A stretch of 5,720 nt of DNA, from positions 1 through 5,720 of the forward strand of contig PWFL01000042.1 in NCBI GenBank assembly GCA_003553825.1, written 5' to 3'. This DNA comes from Candidatus Iainarchaeum sp. Lineage in GTDB: Archaea > B1Sed10-29. The position numbers and the translations under genes are program-made. The stretch's first letter is position 1, and each line of letters starts with the position of its first letter. Below are positions 1-4,972 of this stretch, piece after piece. The notes below the pieces were generated by a model. It had not been told where the DNA came from, made no database searches, and saw only the letters and a program-made list of their open reading frames with translations.

Positions 1-194
1 CATTAAGACAGGGAATACTTGACTCAAAGGAAGACCTATCCATACTACTACTAGCAAAGGAACTCGAAGCAGGGATAGTGGCAAAGGACAGTGGAATAGA
101 GGACTGGGCAAAGGAATGGGGAATCAGGTACCTATCAGCAGAAGCATTCCCAGCACTGATAAAAGAACACCTGGAAGAGAATGAAGAAGAATAG
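1..194 (+). CDS. RNA ligase partner-like protein, PIN domain (C-terminal 63 residues only)
   Basis: This is the 3' end of a gene that begins outside the window. The reading frame starts at base 3 and ends with TAG at 192-194. The visible 63 residues contain KEDLSILLLAKELEAGIVAK followed by DSGIEDWAKEWGIRYL, then a short FPALI helix and a Glu-rich tail. An Asp before a Leu-rich helix, a strand, an Asp-x-Gly-Ile and then WA...GIR is the typical C-terminal half of a PIN-like fold. From memory it closely resembles the RNA ligase partner family (MJ_0950/UPF0278), which co-occurs in genomes with the Pab1020-type RNA ligase. That ligase is present at the right end of this window on the same strand, which supports the call. 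The partner's biochemical role is not established as far as I know. A VapC- or Nob1-like PIN protein is the alternative; only the missing N-terminal half could settle it. Confidence 0.72.
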   Translation, partial: LRQGILDSKEDLSILLLAKELEAGIVAKDSGIEDWAKEWGIRYLSAEAFPALIKEHLEENEEE

Positions 195-207
195 ATTTCT
201 ATTCTTC
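186..207. terminator. Hairpin shared by two convergent genes
   Basis: GAAGAATAG (186-194) and CTATTCTTC (199-207) form a perfect 9-bp stem around the loop ATTT. The left arm contains the TAG stop of the PIN-like gene, and the right arm ends two bases before the TAA stop of the minus-strand TsaC gene (209-211). The placement suits a bidirectional 3'-end structure or a block to convergent transcription. No long T-run follows on either side, and archaeal termination depends mainly on U-tracts rather than hairpins, so the function is inferred. The pairing itself is directly visible. Confidence 0.5.
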
Positions 208-208
208 A

Positions 209-796
209 TTAAAGATTCAATTTCTTCTCTATATCTTCTCTAGAGATAGGCCCCTCTCTAAATATCTTTAATTCTCCGTCTTCGATCTTTATTAAGGTAG
301 AGGGATTCGTACTCTCCAGCTTACCAGAGTCTACAACTACTTCCGCTTTTTCTCTTATTCTTTCCGGAACTTCTCCTATTCTATAGGGATTATCTCCTCC
401 GGAGAGGTTGGCTGAGGTGGATACCAATGGAGCATCCATCAATTCAGGTAGTTTTTGAGACGTGGTGTTCGATGATATTCTAAAGGCGAAGTCCCTGTTC
501 AGTATATCAGGTATATTTTCGTTTTTCTCCGCTATGAGTGTGAGTGGACCGGGCATGAACTCTTCACATATCCTTTTCTCCTTTTCAGTTAATTTACAGT
601 ACTTCTCAGCCTGTTCGAGAGATGAGACCAAGCATGACATCTTCCTGTTCTCCGGTCTCTCTTTGACTTTGTATATCCTCCTCACGGATTCTTTCTTCAA
701 TCCATTTGTCCCGAGTCCGTAGCAGGTTTCAGTAGGATACACGATTAGTTTTCCTTTTCTAGCCGATTCAGCAGCTTCTCTTAAGGATTGATCCAT
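209..796 (-). CDS. tsaC: Threonylcarbamoyl-AMP synthase (TsaC/YrdC/Sua5 family)
   Basis: The 195-residue protein covers a single YrdC domain. It catalyses ATP + threonine + bicarbonate to L-threonylcarbamoyl-AMP, the first step of the t6A37 tRNA modification that the KEOPS complex (Kae1) completes in archaea. Visible family motifs: PTETCYGLG (21-29); KERPENRK (45-52) with the basic K-x-R of the active site; PGPLT (82-86); FRIS (105-108); STSANLSG (126-133); and NPST (164-167) near the end of the fold. The length matches bacterial TsaC; the extra C-terminal Sua5 domain is absent. The ATG at 796 has a perfect AGGTGA four bases upstream. It is the last gene of the minus-strand cluster, 23 nt after AMP phosphorylase, so it is probably cotranscribed. 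Its product acts in the cytoplasm. YciO-type paralogues are an alternative, but the intact KxR and STSAN motifs favour TsaC. Confidence 0.92.
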   Translation of the reverse strand: MDQSLREAAESARKGKLIVYPTETCYGLGTNGLKKESVRRIYKVKERPENRKMSCLVSSLEQAEKYCKLTEKEKRICEEFMPGPLTLIAEKNENIPDILNRDFAFRISSNTTSQKLPELMDAPLVSTSANLSGGDNPYRIGEVPERIREKAEVVVDSGKLESTNPSTLIKIEDGELKIFREGPISREDIEKKLNL

Positions 797-800
797 TTCT

Positions 801-806
801 TCACCT
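801..806 (-). promoter_or_regulatory. Ribosome-binding site of tsaC
   Basis: On the minus strand AGGTGA lies four bases before the ATG at 796, a six-base match to the archaeal anti-Shine-Dalgarno (complement of GGAGGTGATC). It fixes the tsaC start and lies in the 23-nt gap after the AMP phosphorylase stop, so tsaC can be translated from the operon transcript. Confidence 0.7.
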
Positions 807-819
807 ATTATCTTTAGAA

Positions 820-2367
820 CTAAAGCTCCTTTACTTCTGGGTTTTCCTGTGGAGTGTACTCTTCAAGTATTACCTTCTCCATTTCTAAAGGTTCTCTCTC
901 GTTGTATTCTTTTACAGCTGATTCTAGCTTTCTCTTTGACTCTGCGTATATGGTCATTAATTTATCTCCTTTCTTTATGTTGTCTCCCTTCTCAACTTCC
1001 AGGTAGAGTCCAGCTCCCTTATCTTTTGGTGCTCCAGCTATTTTACCTATCTCCGCTATGTCGTTAGTGTGAAGGTAGTGTATTCTGCCTTCTTTGTCCG
1101 CGTTTATTTCTTCGGAGTGTTCTCCTAGATCTATGTCTTCTGGCTCTATGTTCGGGTTTCCTCCCTGTTCTCCTATTATCTGCTGCATTTTTTCCTTTGC
1201 TTTTCCCGAGTTCAGTATCTGTTTGGCTTTGTGGTATCCTTGTCCTTTCTTAACCTTTTCACCTATCTCTAATAGGATTCCAGCCATTTTGAGGGATTTT
1301 TCTCTCAAGTCTTCGGATACTTTTTCCCCATTCAGTATTTTAAGTGTTTCTCGGGCTTCCAGTGCCGGTCCAACCGCGGATCCGACCGGATCGTATCCTG
1401 GGGTGATTATGCAGTGCACATCCATGTTCAGTCTTTCTCCGAGCGACATGAATTCACCGGATAGTTTCTCAGCTTCCTCCAGACCCTGTATTTTTGCTCC
1501 TTTTCCTATTGGAACATCTATTAATACGTGTTCGGCTCCGGCTGCTTTTTTCTTACCGAGTATTGACCCGAGTAAGACTCCTTTTGGATCTATATCTAGT
1601 GGTTCTCTGACTCTGATTAATTTATCATCGGCTGAAGCAAGGTTCACTCTCCCTCCCCATGTTATGCATCCGTTTGTTTCTTCCACTACCTCATTTATTT
1701 TATCTATTGAGTGTGATACAGGAGCAAGTACTTCCATTGCATCGGCTGTTCCTGCTGGACTGGTTATTGATCTTGAACTTGTTTTAGGTATTTTAAGACC
1801 TGCTGCTGCAACTATTGGAACTATCAGCATGGTTGTCCTGTTTCCAGGTACTCCTCCTATGCAGTGTTTGTCCACGACGTGGCCCGAGCAAGGTTTTAAT
1901 GTGTCTCCTGTTTCAACTATTGATTTTGTGAAGTCAACTGCTTCATCTTCGCTCATTCCTCTGGTGTAAAGGCCGGTTATGTAAGCGGTCATCTCTATAT
2001 CGCTTAGCTTGTTCCGTATCACGTCTTCTATTATTTCTCTGGTTTCATTTTCCTTTAGTTCTTCTCCATTTAGTTTTTTCTTTATGTATCTAACTGATTT
2101 TGGTTTTTCCATTGGTGTTAGTGTTACTTCTTCTCCATCCTCTAGATCCATTTCTCTGGTCAGGTCGGATAGTGCTCCCCCTGTTCCCTTTTCCAGGTAT
2201 TCTTCAGTTAGTTCCACTATGGCTATCCTGCTTTCTCCGTTTTTTGTTACTTCCACTCTATCGGTTTCGGATAGGTTCATTTCCTCGGCGTTTTCCCTGT
2301 GCAGTACGACTGTTTTTTTACCGCCTGAGGATAGGTCGAGTGTTTTAGCTTGGTATTTGTATTTCAT
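820..2367 (-). CDS. deoA: AMP phosphorylase (archaeal, thymidine-phosphorylase fold)
   Basis: This gene encodes 515 residues. The enzyme splits AMP (and other NMPs) with phosphate into the free base and ribose-1,5-bisphosphate, the entry step of archaeal NMP degradation towards RuBisCO. Layout: an N-terminal domain special to the archaeal family (about 1-85), then the nucleoside phosphorylase core and a C-terminal domain. Conserved stretches: KHCIGGVPGNRT (167-178), where thymidine phosphorylases have KHSTGGVGD; SSRSITSPAGTAD (197-209); PLDIDPKG (256-263), the region where I expect the catalytic Asp; SILGKKKAAG (268-277); VGPALEAR (332-339); and AGAPKDKGAG (444-453). The length is close to the roughly 500 residues of characterised archaeal enzymes. 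I chose ATG 2367 because AGGTGA lies eight bases upstream; the in-frame GTG at 2379 falls inside that site. The start overlaps the end of the DUF1805 gene by 23 nt, which suggests coupled translation. No truncation or lost motif is seen. Confidence 0.95.
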   Translation of the reverse strand: MKYKYQAKTLDLSSGGKKTVVLHRENAEEMNLSETDRVEVTKNGESRIAIVELTEEYLEKGTGGALSDLTREMDLEDGEEVTLTPMEKPKSVRYIKKKLNGEELKENETREIIEDVIRNKLSDIEMTAYITGLYTRGMSEDEAVDFTKSIVETGDTLKPCSGHVVDKHCIGGVPGNRTTMLIVPIVAAAGLKIPKTSSRSITSPAGTADAMEVLAPVSHSIDKINEVVEETNGCITWGGRVNLASADDKLIRVREPLDIDPKGVLLGSILGKKKAAGAEHVLIDVPIGKGAKIQGLEEAEKLSGEFMSLGERLNMDVHCIITPGYDPVGSAVGPALEARETLKILNGEKVSEDLREKSLKMAGILLEIGEKVKKGQGYHKAKQILNSGKAKEKMQQIIGEQGGNPNIEPEDIDLGEHSEEINADKEGRIHYLHTNDIAEIGKIAGAPKDKGAGLYLEVEKGDNIKKGDKLMTIYAESKRKLESAVKEYNEREPLEMEKVILEEYTPQENPEVKEL

Positions 2368-2710
2368 CCGGTTCTTCACCTTCTTCCAGTTCTTCCAAGT
2401 TTCTTTCTTTATCTTCCACTAGTTTGTTCAGGCACTGTCTTCCCGTCATCTTTGAGTTTATTCCGAGTTCTCTTGCTTTTTCGGATACGTACGATGGTTG
2501 TTTTTTAAGCATTTCTTTGAGTGTTTTGGCTCCTGAGATCACCACGGCTCTGTCCCCTAGTTTTTCTATTGTTTCCGGGTTGAAGTAACCGCAGCATATG
2601 TATCCTAGATCCGCTTCTATTATAAGGAGGTTGGCGTTCTCCAGATCTATTCTGTGTCCGAGGGCGGCTCCGTTCTCGACTTCGAGTATTTCTCTATGGA
2701 TTTTGAACAC
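2345..2710 (-). CDS. DUF1805 family protein (YunC-like), between two AMP-salvage genes
   Basis: A small soluble protein of up to 121 residues. It matches the DUF1805 family (COG3377; YunC in Bacillus) through ANLLIIEADLGYICCGYFNP (26-45), ETIEKLGDRAVVISGAKT (46-63) and ELGINSKMTGRQCLNKL (81-97), where other members have a similar CGYLN...LGD...G(I/V)KT...GI..GMTG pattern. The family has no established activity that I know of. The last 20 or so residues form an acidic Glu-rich tail that may be mostly a by-product of encoding the next gene's ribosome-binding site. Gene order is isomerase, DUF1805, AMP phosphorylase: six bases separate it from the isomerase stop, and it overlaps the phosphorylase start by 23 nt. 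That suggests a role in the same pathway, an inference only. Its GTG start is odd: it is part of the Shine-Dalgarno itself, and no ATG, GTG or TTG lies at normal spacing. The true N-terminus may therefore be three residues shorter (ATC at 2701) or reached by reinitiation. Confidence 0.85.
   Translation of the reverse strand: MFKIHREILEVENGAALGHRIDLENANLLIIEADLGYICCGYFNPETIEKLGDRAVVISGAKTLKEMLKKQPSYVSEKARELGINSKMTGRQCLNKLVEDKERNLEELEEGEEPDEIQIPS
2376..2381 (-). promoter_or_regulatory. Ribosome-binding site that fixes the AMP phosphorylase start
   Basis: AGGTGA on the minus strand, eight bases before ATG 2367. It lies inside the 3' coding part of the DUF1805 gene (the EEGEEPD codons). Because the alternative GTG start at 2379-2377 overlaps this hexamer, ATG 2367 is preferred, giving 515 rather than 519 residues. 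Confidence 0.7.
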
Positions 2711-2714
2711 CTCC
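2708..2714 (-). promoter_or_regulatory. Shine-Dalgarno overlapping the DUF1805 start codon
   Basis: The minus strand reads TAA-ACGGAG-GTG: isomerase stop, then GGAGGTG, a seven-base match to the archaeal anti-Shine-Dalgarno. Its last three bases are the only conventional start codon for DUF1805. The next codons are TTC AAA ATC, which puts ATC six bases beyond the motif, where a start codon would normally be expected. Confidence 0.6.
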
Positions 2715-2716
2715 GT

Positions 2717-3631
2717 TTAGATTTGGTTGAATATCCACGGGTATCTTTTCCTGGCGTTGTCTATGGCATTGAATGGGTGTATTACTCCGTGTTCCGTGAT
2801 CATGGAGTTTATGTATCTGGGTGGTGTGGCGTCGAATGCCGGGTTTCTCACCGTGACTCCTTTGGGTGGGTGGTCCCACACTTCTTTTGGGTCTCTTTCC
2901 TCTATTTCCTGTCTCTTTCCTTTCAGTGTCATTGGAGCTATTTTAAGTAGCTGTGTGGCTACTAGGAAGTTCTTTCCTTTTATGTTGTGCGATGTCAGTG
3001 CTAGTTCGTGTGTTCCTATCTTGTTCAATAGATAGCTGTCACTCGTTATCACGTCGGCTCCTACCAGTGAGATGTCCGCTTCGTCTATTAGCTCTATCCT
3101 GGCTGAGTCCACGCATACCGTGACGGGTATTCCTTTGTCGGATAGCTCTTCCGCAGTGATTCTTCCCTGGTATCTTGGCCTGGTCTCGGTCACGATCACT
3201 TTTTCGAGCTTTCCCCTGCCTCTTGCTTCTATCAGGATTTTTTCCACTAGGCTGGAGTGGCAGTGTGTAATTACCTTCGCGTTTTCAGGTAGGTAAGTTG
3301 CTCCTTTTTCCTTTATCTCTTCAACTGCATTATTAACTATCTCTTGGAATTCTTTTACCGCTTTTTTAATCTTTTCTCCTTCTCTGTATCTTGATTTGAT
3401 GTATTTTAACCCGTTTCTCATCATCGGCTCGGTTGGTCTTGATTGTTTGAGTAGATTCGTGGCTTTTTCCAGTTCCTCTTCTTCTTTTTCTTTTTTCAGT
3501 GATTTAACTGCTTCCAGAGCCACGTCAGTGGCTCCCTGTATCTCCATTTTCTTTATTTGTTCGTAAGTTTCTTTGACTTCTTTTCTTACTTCCTGTTTCA
3601 GTTTTTCAGGTTTTTTCTCCCTCATCTTCAT
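2717..3631 (-). CDS. Ribose-1,5-bisphosphate isomerase (eIF2B-alpha-like fold)
   Basis: The 304-residue protein converts alpha-D-ribose-1,5-bisphosphate, the product of AMP phosphorylase, to ribulose-1,5-bisphosphate, the RuBisCO substrate. It belongs to the eIF2B/MtnA superfamily. An N-terminal helical domain (about 1-110) includes KKMEIQGATDVA (27-38) and SRPTEP (64-69). The Rossmann-like domain carries THCHSS (122-127), VTETRPRYQGR (147-157), GADVI (191-195) and NKIGT (203-207). C124 and D193 align by eye with the catalytic Cys and Asp of the Thermococcus enzyme (Cys133 and Asp202, from memory). The Cys distinguishes it from true eIF2B subunits. The Thermococcus isomerase is reported to be activated by AMP. 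A Lys/Glu-rich stretch (45-57, KKEKEEEEL) looks like a lengthened surface helix. ATG 3631 and ATG 3625 are both possible starts, with only a weak GAGAGAG upstream. It begins 30 nt after the protease gene and ends six bases before DUF1805. Confidence 0.9.
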   Translation of the reverse strand: MKMREKKPEKLKQEVRKEVKETYEQIKKMEIQGATDVALEAVKSLKKEKEEEELEKATNLLKQSRPTEPMMRNGLKYIKSRYREGEKIKKAVKEFQEIVNNAVEEIKEKGATYLPENAKVITHCHSSLVEKILIEARGRGKLEKVIVTETRPRYQGRITAEELSDKGIPVTVCVDSARIELIDEADISLVGADVITSDSYLLNKIGTHELALTSHNIKGKNFLVATQLLKIAPMTLKGKRQEIEERDPKEVWDHPPKGVTVRNPAFDATPPRYINSMITEHGVIHPFNAIDNARKRYPWIFNQI

Positions 3632-3661
3632 CTCTCTCTATTTTTTACAGGTTGTTATGGG

Positions 3662-4789
3662 TTATTGGTGTCTGAAAGGTCTTTTCTCGTCCTTGATGTA
3701 GCCCATTTTTTTGACTATTTCAACCATTCTCTGCATGTCGGAGTAGTAGATCACTCCTATGACTACTCCCTTGTCTGTGATTGGCACTACTTTTATTCCT
3801 TCACTCAGCATATATTTGTGGATTTCTTCGAGCTCGTTCTCCATTGTGAATGTTTTAACCGGTTTCATGACTTCTTTTACTCGAGTTGTTGGCCAATTTT
3901 CTCTTTTTATCTTGCTCAGTTTATCCGTGTCAAGAACGTGTGGCTCGTCGTTGAAAACTATTAAGTTCGATCTTTGTAGGAGTACCGCTCTTTCTATTGC
4001 TCTTTCAATAGTTTCTTCCTGGTTAGCCGCGGGGTAAGCTCTTATTAACACATCTTTCACATCTATCTGAGAGAAAACCGTTTGAGTAACTAGTCCCTTG
4101 TATTCGGATGAGGCTCCAAGCCCGATGAACATCGCTATTACCATTATCCAGACTCCTCCGCCCGCTCCCATTAATAAAGCAAAGGCTCCGAAGAAGAACA
4201 TCATCCCGGCTATCATGTATCCCAAATATTTCGCCATCTCGGTTGCCTTTAGGTAAGGGTACTTGAATGCAAGTAGTCCACGAACAACTCTGCCTCCGTC
4301 CAGAGGGAAAGCAGGTACGAATAAATTGAATATGCCGAGTATCAAATTAGCGTAAAAGGCGTAGAAAACGAATAGATGGATTAGCGGAAGGGTGAATGCC
4401 TCGGGGTCACTCAGAAACTCACCAACCCATTCAACAAGAGGAATGCCAAGGGCAAAACTGAACAGTAAAAACAATCCAGCCATGGCGAAATTGAAAAAAG
4501 GACCTGCAACAGCCATCTTTATCTCGGTCCACGGATTCATGTCCGTGGTATCCATCATGGCCATTCCACCAATAGGTAACAACACTATTTTCTTAACATC
4601 AACACCGTGTCTCAATGACACAATGGAGTGAGATATCTCGTGAGCAGTCACGAAGATGAATATGATCACAAGGATCATGAAAAAGGTTTGGTCTATCAAA
4701 AGCACTCCAAATATGAAAAATAAGAATGACCAATGCAGTTCCACATCGATACCGAACACGGAAAATATTTTATACGATGATAACCTCAT
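3662..4789 (-). CDS. Site-2-type zinc metalloprotease (M50B) with C-terminal CBS domain pair
   Basis: A 375-residue membrane protein. The N-terminal part has about six hydrophobic segments (roughly 17-33, 36-55, 92-116, 134-158, 187-207 and 211-227). Segment 2 carries the zinc motif HEISH (50-54), with catalytic Glu51. The third zinc ligand is Asp164 in the conserved N155...FPLDGGR (to 167), and GPFFN (96-100) is also typical of the SpoIVFB/COG1994 group. Residues about 240-370 form a cytoplasmic pair of CBS motifs: the first is divergent, while the second is clear (VKEVMKPVKTF at 304-314, then KVVPITDKGVVIGVI). Such proteases cut transmembrane substrates within the bilayer, and CBS pairs often bind AMP or ATP. 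The substrate here is unknown. The N-terminus fits the family from ATG 4789; GGAG lies 11 bases upstream, a loose ribosome site. It is first in the five-gene minus-strand cluster and divergent from the zinc-finger gene. All active-site residues are present. Confidence 0.93.
   Translation of the reverse strand: MRLSSYKIFSVFGIDVELHWSFLFFIFGVLLIDQTFFMILVIIFIFVTAHEISHSIVSLRHGVDVKKIVLLPIGGMAMMDTTDMNPWTEIKMAVAGPFFNFAMAGLFLLFSFALGIPLVEWVGEFLSDPEAFTLPLIHLFVFYAFYANLILGIFNLFVPAFPLDGGRVVRGLLAFKYPYLKATEMAKYLGYMIAGMMFFFGAFALLMGAGGGVWIMVIAMFIGLGASSEYKGLVTQTVFSQIDVKDVLIRAYPAANQEETIERAIERAVLLQRSNLIVFNDEPHVLDTDKLSKIKRENWPTTRVKEVMKPVKTFTMENELEEIHKYMLSEGIKVVPITDKGVVIGVIYYSDMQRMVEIVKKMGYIKDEKRPFRHQ
4768..4774 (+). 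promoter_or_regulatory. Candidate TATA box of the zinc-finger/RNA ligase genes
   Basis: TTTTATA within AAATATTTTATA (4763-4774) lies inside the 5' coding part of the divergent protease gene. With the usual archaeal spacing of about 26 bases from TATA centre to transcription start, initiation would fall near 4797, leaving a leader of under ten bases before ATG 4805. That agrees with the absence of any Shine-Dalgarno there. Prediction only. Confidence 0.35.
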
Positions 4790-4804
4790 TTTATCCGAAT
4801 CTCC

Positions 4805-4960
4805 ATGAATGAATTAAGTGGTTTATGTGCCATATGTAATAAGCCCTCCAGGAATTTAAATACTTGCCAATCATGCGGAGCCCAAGTATGTTCAGAACAC
4901 TACGATCCAAAAAGCGGAAGATGCAGCAGATGTCAAAGAGGTCTTCAAATAGAGAAATAA
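4805..4960 (+). CDS. Small eight-ligand zinc-binding protein (51 residues)
   Basis: ATG 4805 to TAA 4958-4960. The short protein is dominated by four metal-ligand pairs: CAIC (8-11), CQSC (21-24), CSEH (29-32) and CSRC (40-43). The pattern C-x2-C-x9-C-x2-C-x4-C-x2-H-x7-C-x2-C suggests two zinc ions, perhaps interleaved as in HIT-type or B-box-like fingers; SGLCAICNKPSRNL plus GAQVCSEHY is close to that style. The ligands are followed by a basic RCQRG. No function can be assigned; nucleic-acid or protein binding is typical of such domains. The gene sits 12 nt before the RNA ligase on the same strand, so the two are probably cotranscribed, and it could be a ligase accessory. It has no upstream Shine-Dalgarno, which suggests a leaderless or nearly leaderless transcript. 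Upstream the frame holds no other start before a stop at 4781. The dense Cys pairs make chance coding unlikely. Confidence 0.85.
   Translation: MNELSGLCAICNKPSRNLNTCQSCGAQVCSEHYDPKSGRCSRCQRGLQIEK
4853..4862. promoter_or_regulatory. Candidate TATA element readable on both strands
   Basis: AATTTAAATA lies inside the zinc-finger coding sequence. On the plus strand, TTTAAATA (4855-4862) matches the archaeal TATA consensus exactly, and it is preceded by AGGAA, a reasonable TFB-recognition element; it could start an RNA ligase transcript near 4885. On the minus strand TATTTAAATT would place a start near 4831, giving the protease operon a leader of about 40 bases with GGAG at 4804-4801. AT-rich coding DNA yields such matches by chance, so this is tentative. 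Confidence 0.3.
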
Positions 4961-4972
4961 AACGATTAAAAC

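Noticed and set aside
1094..1969. Long open frame on the plus strand (291 codons) opposite AMP phosphorylase
   Set aside because: The translation is Ser/Pro/Phe-rich with no domain signature. It is the antisense of a strongly purine-biased, well-conserved coding gene; the phosphorylase motifs on the minus strand explain the region.
820..2367. Thymidine phosphorylase as the identity of the deoA-like gene
   Set aside because: The phosphate loop reads KHCIGGVPGNRT rather than the thymidine phosphorylase form, the archaeal N-terminal domain is present, and the neighbour is ribose-1,5-bisphosphate isomerase.
2377..2379. GTG start four codons upstream for AMP phosphorylase
   Set aside because: It lies within the AGGTGA ribosome-binding site. 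ATG 2367 is correctly spaced behind that site, and the family N-terminus begins near MKYKYQAKTLDL.
2009..2422. Plus-strand open frames opposite the AMP phosphorylase N-terminus and DUF1805 tail
   Set aside because: Ser/Phe/Leu-rich low-complexity translations, with no ribosome site or motif; antisense shadows.
3632..3661. Promoter in the 30-nt gap between protease and isomerase (AAAAAATA)
   Set aside because: The A-rich run is too close to ATG 3631 for a TATA box, and there is no convincing TFB element; readthrough from the protease gene is simpler.
195..4804. The minus-strand block as a recently inserted mobile cassette
   Set aside because: I saw no transposase, integrase, tRNA target, flanking direct repeats or inverted repeats at its borders, and its base composition looks like that of its surroundings by eye.
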